From the NCBI RefSeq assembly GCF_013359695.1, contig NZ_JABFMU010000010.1, forward strand, positions 62,001-126,000: a DNA stretch of 64,000 nucleotides. The letters run 5' to 3'. The translations under genes were made by a program, and so were the position numbers. Of the stretch, positions 46,596 through 56,571 are shown piece by piece (position 1 is the first letter of the stretch; every line of letters starts with the position of its first letter). The DNA comes from Pseudomonas sp. C2B4 (GTDB taxonomy: Bacteria; Pseudomonadota; Gammaproteobacteria; Pseudomonadales; Pseudomonadaceae). Under the pieces are notes generated by a model. That model was given only the letters and a program-made list of their open reading frames with translations. It was not told where the DNA came from and made no database searches.

Positions 46596-47999
46596 ATGGC
46601 GGATGAAATATTGCAACAGGGGACGCTCAAGCGGGGGCTGAAAAATCGTCATATTCAGCTGATCGCCCTGGGTGGGGCCATTGGTACGGGGCTGTTCCTG
46701 GGCTCCGCTGGCGTGCTCAAGTCCGCCGGACCGTCGATGATCCTCGGCTACGCGATTGCCGGGTTTATCGCCTTCCTGATCATGCGTCAGCTCGGCGAAA
46801 TGATTGTCGAGGAACCGGTCGCCGGTTCCTTCAGCCACTTTGCCCACAACTACTGGGGCGGTTTTGCCGGTTTCCTGTCCGGCTGGAACTACTGGGTGCT
46901 CTATGTGCTGGTGGGCATGGCCGAGCTGACGGCCGTCGGCAAGTACGTGCAGTTCTGGTGGCCGGAGGTGCCGACCTGGGTCAGCGCGGCGGTGTTCTTC
47001 GTGCTGGTCAACCTGATCAACACGCTGAACGTCAAAGTCTTCGGTGAAATGGAGTTCTGGTTCGCGATCATCAAGGTCGTGGCGATCATCGGCATGATCG
47101 TCCTGGGCTGCTACATGCTGTTCAGCGGCACCGGCGGCCCGCAAGCGTCGGTGAGCAACCTGTGGGACCACGGCGGGTTCTTCCCCAACGGTTACAGCGG
47201 CCTGCTGATGGCAATGGCGTTCATAATGTTCTCCTTCGGCGGCCTGGAGCTGGTCGGCATCACCGCCGCCGAAGCCAGCGAACCGCGCAAGGTCATTCCC
47301 AAGGCCATCAACCAGGTGGTTTACCGGGTACTGATCTTCTACGTCGGCGCGCTCACCGTGCTGCTGTCGCTGTACCCGTGGGACCAACTGCTGCAGACAC
47401 TCGGCGCATCGGGCGACGCCTACAGCGGCAGCCCGTTCGTGCAGATTTTCGCCTTGATCGGCAGCGATGCCGCCGCGCAGATCCTCAATTTCGTGGTGCT
47501 GACCGCGGCGCTGTCGGTGTACAACAGCGGCGTCTACTGCAACAGCCGCATGCTCTACGGCCTGGCCGAACAAGGTGACGCACCCAAGGTGCTGATGAAG
47601 CTGAACAAGCAGGGCGTGCCGTTGCTGGCACTGGGCGTATCGGCACTGATCACCATGCTGGCCGTGCTGGTCAACTACGTCGCGCCCCAGGAAGCGCTTG
47701 AGTTGCTGTTCGCCCTGGTGGTCGCGTCCCTGATGATCAACTGGGCCCTGATCAGTCTGACGCACCTGAGGTTCCGCAAGGCCATGGGCCAACGCGGCAT
47801 CGTGCCGGGCTTCAAGGCGTTCTGGTCGCCGTACACCAACTACCTGTGCCTGGCGTTCATGGCCGTGATCATTTGCGTGATCTGGATGATCCCGCCGGTG
47901 CGCGCCTCGGTGTACGCCATGCCGGTCTGGGTGCTGCTGATCTACGGTTGCTACCGGCTGCGCATGGCCCGGCATCGAAACCTGCCCGTGGCTCAGTAA
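46596..47999 (+). CDS. aroP: Aromatic amino acid permease, AroP type
   Basis: An inner-membrane amino acid:proton symporter of 467 residues with about 12 membrane helices. The sequence is very close to AroP/PheP family members across its length: LKRGLKNRHIQLIALGGAIG, GEMIVEEPVAGSFSHFA, FGGLELVGITAAEASEP and AALSVYNSGVYCNSRML. Aromatic amino acids are the likely substrates. An efficient hairpin terminator follows. Confidence 0.88.
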   Translation: MADEILQQGTLKRGLKNRHIQLIALGGAIGTGLFLGSAGVLKSAGPSMILGYAIAGFIAFLIMRQLGEMIVEEPVAGSFSHFAHNYWGGFAGFLSGWNYWVLYVLVGMAELTAVGKYVQFWWPEVPTWVSAAVFFVLVNLINTLNVKVFGEMEFWFAIIKVVAIIGMIVLGCYMLFSGTGGPQASVSNLWDHGGFFPNGYSGLLMAMAFIMFSFGGLELVGITAAEASEPRKVIPKAINQVVYRVLIFYVGALTVLLSLYPWDQLLQTLGASGDAYSGSPFVQIFALIGSDAAAQILNFVVLTAALSVYNSGVYCNSRMLYGLAEQGDAPKVLMKLNKQGVPLLALGVSALITMLAVLVNYVAPQEALELLFALVVASLMINWALISLTHLRFRKAMGQRGIVPGFKAFWSPYTNYLCLAFMAVIICVIWMIPPVRASVYAMPVWVLLIYGCYRLRMARHRNLPVAQ

Positions 48000-48011
48000 C
48001 CCCGCCCAATA

Positions 48012-48047
48012 AAACGCCCCGGCCTTCGATGAATGCCGGGGCGTTTT
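48012..48047 (+). terminator. Rho-independent terminator of aroP
   Basis: AAACGCCCCGGC pairs with GCCGGGGCGTTT around an 11-base loop, followed by a T-run. Confidence 0.9.
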
Positions 48048-48166
48048 TCATGGGGGGTACCCATCACCGAGCGTTTCTGGATACCTCAATGTCGAGCACA
48101 GACAACTCGGACCGCGCCAAGCCCGGCAGGATGCGTCCTCAGCTCTCCCAAACGCCCGGAGTCATC

Positions 48167-48517
48167 ATGACCGCAAACGCACCGATTACCGTACTTCGCG
48201 ACACCCATCCGCTGCCCGTACTCGACGCCTGCAAATGGGAAAAACTCGAGGGCGACCCGCACACCGTCAACCTCAACGCCTACACCAGCGAAGACGGCAA
48301 CAAGATCATGGGCACCTGGATCTGCACCCCAGGCAAGTGGTACGTGGAATACGTGAAGTGGGAATACTGCGATTTCCGCGAGGGCTACTGCATCATCACC
48401 CCGGAAGGCAAAGAGCCAATCCACCTGCGTGCCGGTGACATTTTCGTCATCGAACCAGGGATGAAAGGCACCTGGGAAGTGGTGGAGACCGTGCGCAAGT
48501 ATTTTGTGTTTGCCTGA
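48167..48517 (+). CDS. Cupin domain protein (EutQ/DUF861-like)
   Basis: A 116-residue single cupin. The core is seen in GTWICTPGKWYVEYVKWEYC, REGYCIITPEGKEPIHLRAG and DIFVIEPGMKGTWEV. The protein belongs to the cupin_3 type; metal-binding histidines are sparse, so it may bind a small ligand rather than act as a dioxygenase. GGAG precedes the ATG at 48167. Confidence 0.85.
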   Translation: MTANAPITVLRDTHPLPVLDACKWEKLEGDPHTVNLNAYTSEDGNKIMGTWICTPGKWYVEYVKWEYCDFREGYCIITPEGKEPIHLRAGDIFVIEPGMKGTWEVVETVRKYFVFA

Positions 48518-48987
48518 TCCCTGCGCAAAACGACACCCGATTACAAAAGCGACACCCGCAACGAGTCGTTATCCAGGTAACTGCTCGTTGCACACTACGC
48601 CCTCCATCGACGCACTCACATCCCCTTCCGAACACCCCGTCCACGCTCAAAACACCCACGCTAGACGCTTCGCCACTACATCGGCAGAATGCTCGAAAAC
48701 CAAGCGATTGCTTTTTGCCACTCCGTGACCCAATGGTTTCCATAACGAACGCAAAGCTTGCCCATGTCGATTTCAGATACGGAGGTGGCGCGATCAGGTA
48801 ACGGGAGCGCCGGACAAGCCGGGTAAGGTGGCGCTGCTTTTCACCGATATAACCACATCGCGATGATGGGTTTGACAGGAACGGCAGCGTCTGGAGGACG
48901 CAGCCTTCAGAAAGGGCATCCGGCAACCGTGACAATCACTGCTCCCCATCAGCACGCTCAAATGTCGTTCACCAGAGAAAAAAAATA
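48518..48987. other. Intergenic region upstream of the GabP-like permease
   Basis: About 470 bases without a convincing gene. Near its start the 9-mer CGACACCCG occurs twice (48531-48539 and 48550-48558), 19 bases apart. Read on the minus strand this gives repeated TGTCG half-sites as used by GlxA/ArgR-type AraC regulators, one of which is encoded after the permease. A small hairpin GCGTC-TGGA-GGACGC lies near 48888. Confidence 0.4.
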
Positions 48988-50388
48988 ATGATTAGCCCGA
49001 GCTCAAAGGATTCCAGTGGCCAATTGGCGCAGGGCTTCAAGCCTCGTCACGTCACCATGTTGTCTATCGCCGGGATTATCGGCGCCGGTTTGTTCGTAGG
49101 CTCGGGGCATGCCATTGCGGCCGCTGGCCCGGCCGTATTGCTGGCCTATCTGTTCTCGGGCCTGCTGGTCGTGCTGGTCATGCGCATGCTCGGTGAAATG
49201 GCAGTGGCCAATCCCGACACCGGTTCGTTCTCCACCTATGCCGACCAGGCCATCGGCCGCTGGGCGGGCTTCACTATCGGTTGGCTCTATTGGTGGTTCT
49301 GGGTGCTGGTGATCCCCATCGAGGCGCTGGCCGCCGGGCATGTGCTGAACCAGTGGTTCCCCCAGATCGATGCCTGGCTGTTCGCCCTGCTGTCGATCAT
49401 TGCGCTGGTGATCACCAACCTGTTCAGTGTCTCCAAGTACGGCGAATTCGAATTCTGGTTCGCCATGGCCAAGGTCGTGGCAATCATTGGTTTCATCGGC
49501 GTGGGTTTCGCGGTGTTGATGGGCTGGATTCCCGATCGGGAAGTCAGTGGCTTGAGCGGCCTGATGGCCGAACACGGAGGGTTCGCGCCCAATGGCCTGT
49601 CGGCGGTCGTGGGCGCCTTCATCACCATCATGTTCAGCTTCATCGGTACCGAGGCGGTGACCATCGCCGCCGCCGAATCCGACAACCCGTCGCAGAACAT
49701 TGCCAAGGCCACGCGTTCGGTGATCTGGCGCATCGGCGTGTTCTATCTCTTGTCGATTTTCGTGGTCATCTCCGTGGTGCCCTGGAACGATCCGCTGCTG
49801 GCCTCGGTAGGTTCCTACCAGCGAGCGCTGGAAATCATGAACATCCCCCACGCCAAGTTCATGGTGGACGTGGTGGTGCTGATCGCCGTGGCCAGTTGCA
49901 TGAACTCCTCGATCTATATCGCCTCGCGCATGTTGTACTCGCTGGGGCGTCGTGGCGATGCGCCGAAAGCGCTGAAGGTAACCTCCTCCGAAGGCGTGCC
50001 ACGGGCGGCGGTCATCGCCAGTACCGTGCTGGGGGCAGCGATTACCGTCTGGAGCTACTTCATGCCCGCCGGGTTGTTTGAGTTTCTGCTGGCCAGCTCC
50101 GGCGCGATTGCCTTGCTGGTGTACCTGGCCATTGCGGTGTCGCAGTTGCGCATGCGCCGGATGCTGCGTCGACAGAACGTCGAGCTGGCCTTTCGCATGT
50201 GGCTGTTTCCATGGCTGACGTGGCTGGTGATCGCGTTCATTTGCGCTGCGCTGGCCGTGATGATGATCTCCCCGCAACACCGTACCGAAGTGTCGACGAC
50301 CATTGGCCTGGCGCTGGCGATTTCCTTTATCGGCCTGGTCACGTCGCGTCACCCTGCACAGCCTGCAAGGGCGACATCCGTGGGATGA
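48988..50388 (+). CDS. APC-family amino acid permease, GabP-like
   Basis: An inner-membrane transporter of 466 residues with about 12 hydrophobic segments, closest in pattern to GABA permease GabP: GFKPRHVTMLSIAGIIGAGL, GEMAVANPDTGSFSTYADQA, and FSFIGTEAVTIAAAESDNP. The substrate is not certain. A GlxA-type regulator follows on the same strand after 85 bases, so the two probably act together. Confidence 0.85.
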   Translation: MISPSSKDSSGQLAQGFKPRHVTMLSIAGIIGAGLFVGSGHAIAAAGPAVLLAYLFSGLLVVLVMRMLGEMAVANPDTGSFSTYADQAIGRWAGFTIGWLYWWFWVLVIPIEALAAGHVLNQWFPQIDAWLFALLSIIALVITNLFSVSKYGEFEFWFAMAKVVAIIGFIGVGFAVLMGWIPDREVSGLSGLMAEHGGFAPNGLSAVVGAFITIMFSFIGTEAVTIAAAESDNPSQNIAKATRSVIWRIGVFYLLSIFVVISVVPWNDPLLASVGSYQRALEIMNIPHAKFMVDVVVLIAVASCMNSSIYIASRMLYSLGRRGDAPKALKVTSSEGVPRAAVIASTVLGAAITVWSYFMPAGLFEFLLASSGAIALLVYLAIAVSQLRMRRMLRRQNVELAFRMWLFPWLTWLVIAFICAALAVMMISPQHRTEVSTTIGLALAISFIGLVTSRHPAQPARATSVG

Positions 50389-50473
50389 CCCAAGAGAGAA
50401 ACCGGTTGCGCACACCAGAGGCACGGCGCCCCACCCTACCGTGCCTCTGACCGTCATCGCTCTTTGTGAGGAC

Positions 50474-51586
50474 ATGACCACGATGTCATCAAGGTCCGCC
50501 CTGCTGGACAGCAAACCGACCCAATGCGTCGGTTTCCTTCTGCTGGATCAATTCACCCTGATTTCCCTGGCTTCCGCCGTGGAGCCATTGCGCATGGCCA
50601 ATCAGTTGTCGGGGCAGGAGCTGTATCGCTGGCATACGTTCAGCCCCGGCGGCCAACCCGTCTGGGCGAGCGACGGCGTGCCGATCACCCCGGATGCTTC
50701 CTGGGACGAGCCCTGGGCGGCAGACACTGTGATCGTTTGCGGTGGCGTCGGCATCCAGACCGTGGTCACCCGCGAGCACATCACCTGGCTCAAAGCCCTG
50801 GCGCGTCAATCCCGGCGTCTGGGAGGAATATGCACCGGTAGCTGGGCTCTGGCCAAAGCCGGCCTGCTCGACGGATACGAATGCAGTGTGCACTGGGAAT
50901 TTCTGGCGGCCATGCAGGAAGCTTTTCCGCGGGTCAGCATGAGCGCGAGCCTGTTTACCCTCGATCGCAACCGGTTCACCAGCTCCGGCGGGACGGCACC
51001 CATGGACATGATGCTGCACCTGATCGGTCGCGATCATGGGCGAGCGTTGTCGGCCGCCATTTCGGAGATGTTTGTCTACGAGCGCATACGCAACGAGCAG
51101 GACCATCAACGCGTGCCACTCAAGCATGTGCTGGGCACTCATCAGCCCAAGCTGCAAGAGATCGTCGCCTTGATGGAGGCCAACCTCGAGGAGCCGATCG
51201 ACCTGGATAACCTGGCCGATTATGTGCAGCTGTCACGTCGACAGTTGGAGCGGCTGTTCCAGAAATACCTGAACTGCACGCCGTCGCGTTACTACCTCAG
51301 ATTGCGCCTGATCCGGGCGCGGCAATTGCTCAAGCAAACGTCGATGTCGCTCATTGAGCTGGCGACGGTCTGCGGTTTCGTGTCCACGCCGCACTTTTCC
51401 AAATGCTATCGCGAGCACTTCGGCGTTCCTCCGAGCGATGAGCGCGCCGGCTCGGAAATGAGTCGCGAGCCGGCAACGCCCGTGACGGCTCGGCAGCCAT
51501 CGATCCGACCGGTGACGGCGCTGGAGCAGGCGCGAAACGAATCGACGTTTGCCAGCGTGCGAATGCCTGATCGAACCGGTTCATGA
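50474..51586 (+). CDS. GlxA-type AraC-family transcriptional regulator
   Basis: A 370-residue regulator with an N-terminal DJ-1/PfpI-like domain (FLLLDQFTLISLASAVEPLR, then GGICTGSWALAKAGLLDG, a nucleophile-elbow-like cysteine) and a C-terminal double AraC HTH (DNLADYVQLSRRQLERLFQK, then ATVCGFVSTPHFSKCYREHF). In Pseudomonas this family includes ArgR, CdhR and GbdR, which control amino acid and quaternary amine catabolism. GAGGAC precedes the ATG at 50474; an ATG three codons on is possible. Confidence 0.9.
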   Translation: MTTMSSRSALLDSKPTQCVGFLLLDQFTLISLASAVEPLRMANQLSGQELYRWHTFSPGGQPVWASDGVPITPDASWDEPWAADTVIVCGGVGIQTVVTREHITWLKALARQSRRLGGICTGSWALAKAGLLDGYECSVHWEFLAAMQEAFPRVSMSASLFTLDRNRFTSSGGTAPMDMMLHLIGRDHGRALSAAISEMFVYERIRNEQDHQRVPLKHVLGTHQPKLQEIVALMEANLEEPIDLDNLADYVQLSRRQLERLFQKYLNCTPSRYYLRLRLIRARQLLKQTSMSLIELATVCGFVSTPHFSKCYREHFGVPPSDERAGSEMSREPATPVTARQPSIRPVTALEQARNESTFASVRMPDRTGS

Positions 51587-51598
51587 TCTTTCAGGCAT

Positions 51599-51635
51599 AA
51601 AAAAGCCGGGAGATCACCCGACGTGATGTCCCGGC
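51599..51635 (-). terminator. Terminator read on the minus strand
   Basis: GCCGGGAGATCAC (51605-51617) pairs with GTGATGTCCCGGC (51623-51635) with one mismatch. Six A residues before it on the plus strand become a T-run on the minus strand, so it ends the mmsA-mmsB transcript beyond the REP pair. Confidence 0.75.
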
Positions 51636-51662
51636 AAATGTCGATGCGCACATACCGCACCC

Positions 51663-51752
51663 TGTGGGAGCGAGCCTGCTCGCGAATGCGCCGGCCCATC
51701 CAACATCAATGTGGCTGACAGACCGCTTTCGCGAGCAGGCTCGCTCCCACAG
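51663..51752. repeat. REP pair (inverted)
   Basis: Units with GAGCGAGCCTGCTCGC (51667 on) and GCGAGCAGGCTCGCTC (to 51752) face each other between the GlxA-type gene and mmsB. Confidence 0.88.
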
Positions 51753-51788
51753 GTTTCAAACTCAAACCCAACTCATCACAGCCGCCCG

Positions 51789-52676
51789 TTACTGCGGCTT
51801 GCGATAGCCGTTGATGATCGCCGAGAAGTCACTGCCCCCTTCCCCACGCAAACTCATCGCCTGATACAACTGCTGGGCCACCGCGCCAAGCACCACGGGT
51901 TGGTGCGCCTGACGCGCCGCTTCCGTGGCCAGACCCAGATCCTTGAGCATCAGTTCGGCACCGAAACCGCCGGTGTAGCCGCGCGAGGCTGGCGCCGTTT
52001 CGACGATACCGGGCCAGGGGTTGTACATCTCCGAACTCCAGCAACGCCCGGTGGAACTGTTGATGATGCCGGCCAGCACCTTGGTGTCGATACCCAAGGC
52101 GTCGCCCAGGGCCATGGCTTCGCTGACGCCGACCATGGAAATGCCCAGCAGCAGGTTGTTGCAGATCTTGGCGATCTGGCCGGTGCCGACTTCGCCGCAG
52201 TGGACGATGTTGCGGCCCATCTGCGCCAGCACCGGTTGCAGGGTGGCAAACAGCTCCGCGGTGCCGCCGACCATGAAGGTCAGCGTGCCGGCCGCCGCAC
52301 CGCCGGTGCCGCCGGAGACCGGCGCATCGGCCATGGCCACGCCCTGTTTGGCCGCCGCCGCAGCCACGTCACGGGCAGTCTGCGGGTCGATGGTGCTGCA
52401 ATCCACCGCCGGTACGCCTTTGCCGATACCGGCAAGCACGCCATCTTCACCCAGCCAGACGCTGCGCACATGCACCGCAGCCGGCAGCATGGTGATCACC
52501 AGTTCCGCGTCCTGTGCCGCTTCGCGGGCCGAGGGACTGATGCTGCCGCCCAGTTGCTCAAGCTCCGCCAGCACGGTTTTGTTCAGGTCCACCAGACGCA
52601 ACGAATGCCCGGCCTTGATCAGGTTGCGCGCCATCGGCGCACCCATGTTGCCCAGACCGATAAAAGCGATTTTCAT
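51789..52676 (-). CDS. mmsB: 3-hydroxyisobutyrate dehydrogenase
   Basis: A 295-residue NAD-dependent dehydrogenase of valine breakdown that oxidises 3-hydroxyisobutyrate to methylmalonate semialdehyde. The nucleotide-binding FIGLGNMGAPMARNL is at the start, the substrate loop DAPVSGGTGGAAAGTL near residue 115, and the catalytic lysine in GQIAKICNNLLLGI near 170. It follows mmsA by ten bases. Confidence 0.94.
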   Translation of the reverse strand: MKIAFIGLGNMGAPMARNLIKAGHSLRLVDLNKTVLAELEQLGGSISPSAREAAQDAELVITMLPAAVHVRSVWLGEDGVLAGIGKGVPAVDCSTIDPQTARDVAAAAAKQGVAMADAPVSGGTGGAAAGTLTFMVGGTAELFATLQPVLAQMGRNIVHCGEVGTGQIAKICNNLLLGISMVGVSEAMALGDALGIDTKVLAGIINSSTGRCWSSEMYNPWPGIVETAPASRGYTGGFGAELMLKDLGLATEAARQAHQPVVLGAVAQQLYQAMSLRGEGGSDFSAIINGYRKPQ

Positions 52677-52686
52677 GTCCGGCTCC

Positions 52687-54213
52687 TTAGCGCAAGTTGA
52701 TGGTGGTGTTCACGCCGTCGTTGACGCTGTCATCGTCAAACCAGCGGCTGGTGACGGTCTTGGTCTGAGTGTAGAACTGCACCACTTGCTTGCCATACGG
52801 GCCGAGGTCGCCGAGCTTGGAACCACGGGAACCGGTGAAGCTGAAGAACGGGACCGGCACTGGAATCGGGATGTTGATACCGACCTGACCCACGTCGATT
52901 TCGGTCTGGAACTTACGCGCCGCCGCACCGCTCTGGGTGAACAGGCCCGTGCCGTTGCCGAACGGGTTGGCGTTGACCAGGGCAATCGCCTCGTCGAGGG
53001 TGGCGACTTCCAGCACCACCAGCACCGGGCCGAAGATTTCCTGGGTGTAGATCTGCATGTCGGTGGTCACGCCGGAGAACAGGGTCGGGCCAACAAAGTT
53101 GCCCTTCTCGTAACCGGGAACCGTGATCTCGCGACCGTCCAGCTCCAGCTTGGCGCCTTCCTTGATGCCGCTTTCGATCAGGTCGAGAATCCGCGCCTTG
53201 GCCTTTTTCGAAATCACCGGGCCAACGTCGGTGCCCGGCTCGCTGCCGGCGTTCACTTTGAGTTTCTGCGCCAGCGCTTTCAGATCAGGCAGCCATTGCT
53301 TGGCCGCGCCCACCAGCACCACGACCGAAGTGGCCATGCAACGCTGTCCGGCTGCGCCGAAACCGGCACCCACCAGAGCGTTCAGCGCTTGTTCGCGATT
53401 GGCATCCGGCAGCACCACGGCATGGTTCTTCGCGCCCATCATCGATTGCACGCGCTTGCCGTGTTTGCCGGCCAGGTCGTAAACGTGAGTACCGACCGCG
53501 GTCGAACCGACGAAGGACACCGCCTTGATGTCCTTATGGGTGCAGAGCCCGTCCACCACGTCCTTGCCGCCGTGCACGACGTTGAGCACGCCTGCCGGAA
53601 TGCCGGCCTCGATGGCCAGTTCCACCAGCAGCATGGTCGACATCGGGTCTTGTTCGGACGGTTTGAGTACAAAGGTGTTGCCGCAGGCGATGGCCATCGG
53701 GAACATCCACAGCGGGATCATGGCCGGGAAGTTGAACGGCGTGATACCGGCGCAAACGCCGATAGGCTGACGCAGGGTATAGGTGTCGACACCGCCCGCG
53801 ACGTTTTCAGCGAACTCGCCCATTTGCAGGGAGCCGATGGAGCAAGCGTGCTCGACCACTTCCAGGCCACGGAAAATGTCGCCTTCAGCGTCGGCAATGG
53901 TTTTGCCTTGCTCGGCACTGAGCACTGCGGCAATACGCTTGGAGTGCTGACGAATCAGGTCCTGGAGTTTGAGCATGATGCGCATCCGCGCGCCGATCGG
54001 GGTCAGCTTCCAGGTCTGGAAGGCGCGATGGGCCGCGCTGATCGCTGCGTCGACTTCTTCAGCAGTGGCAAATGGCACTTTGGCCAGCACTTGCTGGGTT
54101 GCCGGGTTGATGATGTCGTGCCATTCGGTGGTCTTGGATTCGACCCACTGGCCGTCGATCAACAGCTTGACCTTTTGTACGGTGGTTTCGTTAGGCGTAA
54201 GCGAAGCGTTCAT
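52687..54213 (-). CDS. mmsA: Methylmalonate-semialdehyde dehydrogenase (CoA-acylating)
   Basis: A 508-residue aldehyde dehydrogenase that converts methylmalonate semialdehyde to propionyl-CoA in valine breakdown. Typical blocks are [20 protein letters not shown], the NAD site FVGSTAVG, and the catalytic cysteine in [17 protein letters not shown]. The start at 54213 ([20 protein letters not shown]) fits homologs; the longer frame runs into the regulator's promoter. It forms an operon with mmsB. Confidence 0.95.
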   Translation of the reverse strand: MNASLTPNETTVQKVKLLIDGQWVESKTTEWHDIINPATQQVLAKVPFATAEEVDAAISAAHRAFQTWKLTPIGARMRIMLKLQDLIRQHSKRIAAVLSAEQGKTIADAEGDIFRGLEVVEHACSIGSLQMGEFAENVAGGVDTYTLRQPIGVCAGITPFNFPAMIPLWMFPMAIACGNTFVLKPSEQDPMSTMLLVELAIEAGIPAGVLNVVHGGKDVVDGLCTHKDIKAVSFVGSTAVGTHVYDLAGKHGKRVQSMMGAKNHAVVLPDANREQALNALVGAGFGAAGQRCMATSVVVLVGAAKQWLPDLKALAQKLKVNAGSEPGTDVGPVISKKAKARILDLIESGIKEGAKLELDGREITVPGYEKGNFVGPTLFSGVTTDMQIYTQEIFGPVLVVLEVATLDEAIALVNANPFGNGTGLFTQSGAAARKFQTEIDVGQVGINIPIPVPVPFFSFTGSRGSKLGDLGPYGKQVVQFYTQTKTVTSRWFDDDSVNDGVNTTINLR

Positions 54214-54363
54214 GTGGGTCTCCTGGACATTGTTCTTATCAGGGGAGCCAAGGCGAGAAATTCGCCTTGAGAAGAGGCGTGTGCCGCAAATTGGTTGTTG
54301 GGCTGTTTTTGGAGTATAGATGTGCAAACTTCTGATAAGAACGCACATATAAGCCGGTCCAAC

Positions 54364-55311
54364 ATGCAAAAAAACATCACGTCCTTAGGCTCGCTGAACT
54401 GGGACGACCTCAAGTTTTTCCTTGAAGTCGCCCGCACCCGCAAGGCCAGCACCGCCGCCAAGCGCCTGGCGGTCGACTACACCACGGTGTCGCGACGCAT
54501 CAGTTCGCTGGAAGCGTCGTTGGGCACGTTGTTATTTGAGAAGTCCCGGACCAGCGGCTTTGTCCTGACCGCTGAAGGCCAGCGGCTGCTGGGTTACGCC
54601 GAGTCGATCGAAAGCACGCTGCACATGGCCTGTGAGCAGGTGTCGGGCTCCGGCGTGGCGCTGTCCGGTCATGTGCGCATGGGCTGCACCGAAGGTTTCG
54701 GCAGCTTCTTCATTACCCCGCAATTGAGCCACTTCGTCGACGCCTACCCGGCGATCTCGGTGGACATCCTTCCGCTGCCGCACTTCATCAGCCTGTCCAA
54801 GCGCGAGGCCGACATCGTCATCGCCCTCGAACGCCCGGAGCATGGGCCGTACGTCTGCTGCAAACTGTGCGACTACCGCTTGCAGCTGTACGCGACCCAG
54901 GAATACCTGGACAACCACCCCGCCATCCGCCGCCCGGCAGACCTGGGTAAACATTCATTCATCAGTTATGTCGACGACCTGGCGTTCAGCTCGGAGTTGC
55001 TGTACCTGGCAAACGTATTGCCCGGTGCCAGCGCGAATTTGCGCAGCACCAGTGTGATCGCCCAATTCGTGGCCGCGCAGCAAGGCCGGTCACTGGCCAT
55101 CCTGCCCTGCTTCCTCGCCGCCCAGGACCCACGTTTGCTGCCGGTGTTGCCGGAGGAAATCAACATCACCCGGCAATTCTGGATGTACTGCCGCGAGGAC
55201 CTGCGCAAGCTCAAGCGGATCACCCTGTTGTGGGATTACATCCGCGAGGTGACAGAGCTCAATGGCCCGTTGTTGCTGGGCCAGACGCGGGAACTGCGGT
55301 TTGTGGATTAA
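54364..55311 (+). CDS. LysR-family regulator divergent from mmsAB; integration target
   Basis: A 315-residue LysR regulator ([23 protein letters not shown], then [17 protein letters not shown]). It is divergent from mmsA and probably controls valine catabolism; P. aeruginosa uses an AraC-type MmsR there instead. Its last 45 codons (from about 55174) are the attachment site of the integrative element, and a second in-frame copy of this end lies at 61528-61665. The frame is intact because the element supplies or preserves a full end. Confidence 0.9.
   Translation: MQKNITSLGSLNWDDLKFFLEVARTRKASTAAKRLAVDYTTVSRRISSLEASLGTLLFEKSRTSGFVLTAEGQRLLGYAESIESTLHMACEQVSGSGVALSGHVRMGCTEGFGSFFITPQLSHFVDAYPAISVDILPLPHFISLSKREADIVIALERPEHGPYVCCKLCDYRLQLYATQEYLDNHPAIRRPADLGKHSFISYVDDLAFSSELLYLANVLPGASANLRSTSVIAQFVAAQQGRSLAILPCFLAAQDPRLLPVLPEEINITRQFWMYCREDLRKLKRITLLWDYIREVTELNGPLLLGQTRELRFVD
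55174..55311 (+). repeat. Left attachment repeat (attL) in the LysR gene end
   Basis: This 138-base segment repeats at 61528-61665, exactly 6354 bases downstream. The longest identical runs are 36 bases (55207-55242) and 27 bases (55177-55203). Differences between the copies are almost all at silent codon positions. Confidence 0.9.
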
Positions 55312-55650
55312 GAATCTGGAAGAAGAAAGGAAGACTCATCCTAACGACCTCAGGAGACTCTTGGCAACGGTTTGTGACAGGGGTTGTGACACCACTTGTG
55401 ACAGTCGAAAGGGTTCTTACAGGGCGCGCATAGACTCGGTAGCGACCCGATGAGGGTAAGAGATTAAGCATCTGAGCGAGGCCGTACCGGGGGAACCAGC
55501 GGGGAAATGAATCAATGAGGTGATGTCTCGGAAATTTCTGTCAGATTTCCGTCAAGGAGCTACGCGACCACATCCATTGGGTGAGGTGGACGAGCGTACA
55601 GCCCTGATAGATAGCCTGTAGCTTGCCCAATGCGTCCTCCTAAAGAATGG
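55312..55650. other. Left end of the element, no gene seen
   Basis: About 340 bases with the three phased TTGTGACA repeats and a small hairpin GGAAAT-N9-ATTTCC near 55530-55550. No protein gene is convincing here; this is probably the attP arm. Confidence 0.6.
55372..55403 (+). repeat. Three TTGTGACA repeats phased at 12 bp (left arm)
   Basis: TTGTGACA occurs at 55372, 55384 and 55396, each 12 bases apart and in the same orientation. The same octamer recurs with the same spacing at the other end of the element. They are likely arm-type sites for the integrase. Confidence 0.75.
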
Positions 55651-56196
55651 TTAGCGCATCGGGTTAGCGTCCGCGTATCGCTTAGCCTGACGCTTCCACT
55701 TCTGTTGCTCCTTCTCAATGGGGTTAAGAGAACGCTTGAAGCGACGTCGATTGACCCCCTGCAAGGCAACGCTCCGAATGTCCTTCTCGCGCTCTCCAAG
55801 ATGCAACACAGAGGCCTGAATAGACACACGCTCAAAACCTGAACCTTCCAGTTCAAGCCAACGCTTGACGATCATATTGGAAAGTTTGAAGGAATATCGG
55901 GAGAGCAGCGTAAAGGTCAGCTCCTTATCAAGGACCGTCAGTGGCTCGAATCGACCTCGGCTTGTTTGGTAGGTGGTCTCGACATATTTGATCTCACTCC
56001 CCATATTTGGGGCGTCAGCGTCCAGTTCTGCGAGCATCTTTCGGATATCCCTTAGAACATGGTCATGCCGCTTACTGGTGATCTCTGCGATCTCCAAAGA
56101 CGACATACCGGGCAAACCATTGAGAGTCGTCGAGTTAATCGCACCAGCCGTTGAGATGTTCTCTAAGATGGTTACAGCGTTGTTTGTCATGTTCAT
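55651..56196 (-). CDS. Rha-family phage regulatory protein
   Basis: A 181-residue protein with the Rha (pRha) hallmark: a lysine and histidine followed by VLRDI (SLEIAEITSKRHDHVLRDIR), then YQTSRGRFEPLTVLDKELTF and LLSRYSFKLSNMIVKRWLEL. Rha proteins occur in temperate phages and satellites and affect phage development in hosts lacking IHF. The C-terminal part is basic and helical. AAGGAG precedes the ATG at 56196. Confidence 0.85.
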   Translation of the reverse strand: MNMTNNAVTILENISTAGAINSTTLNGLPGMSSLEIAEITSKRHDHVLRDIRKMLAELDADAPNMGSEIKYVETTYQTSRGRFEPLTVLDKELTFTLLSRYSFKLSNMIVKRWLELEGSGFERVSIQASVLHLGEREKDIRSVALQGVNRRRFKRSLNPIEKEQQKWKRQAKRYADANPMR

Positions 56197-56571
56197 TGAT
56201 CTTGACTCCTTATGACTGCTTCCTGACTTCGTTCCCATAGAGCCAGCACAGCTATCCAAGACAAGGGGCTGGAAAACGGCACAGGGGAAAAATCAGAAAG
56301 ACTCTGTTGGGTTAAATGTTGGTAACAAGCTCATGCTTGCCCAGAGAGAGACGTGACATTTCAATTGGCCCACTTGGGCTCGTCGCGATGAAGCAGGTAG
56401 GTTTCTTTCAGGAGGCCTTATCGGGGGGATAATAATCGACACAACTACCCGTCTTGTCGGCCACCCTCATGGGCCCTCTAAGTTGGTCTTTTATATTTAT
56501 AGGCTGATTCGGAGACCCACGGCAGGCATGGTCTACAGCCATCTACAGGTAACCGTTTCGGAACCTTGACC
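56197..56571. other. Intergenic region in the element, no gene seen
   Basis: About 375 bases between two minus-strand genes. An AT-rich stretch near 56490-56505 (TTTATATTTATAGG) could hold a promoter. Nothing else is clear. Confidence 0.4.

Noticed and set aside
48447..48935. Minus-strand open frame of 162 codons in the gap before the GabP-like gene
   Set aside because: It is rich in cysteine, serine and arginine, has no recognisable pattern, and overlaps the cupin gene end; it looks like non-coding DNA.
54364..55311. LysR gene as a disrupted pseudogene caused by the insertion
   Set aside because: The frame continues through the attachment repeat to a stop codon at the normal length, so the gene is kept intact.
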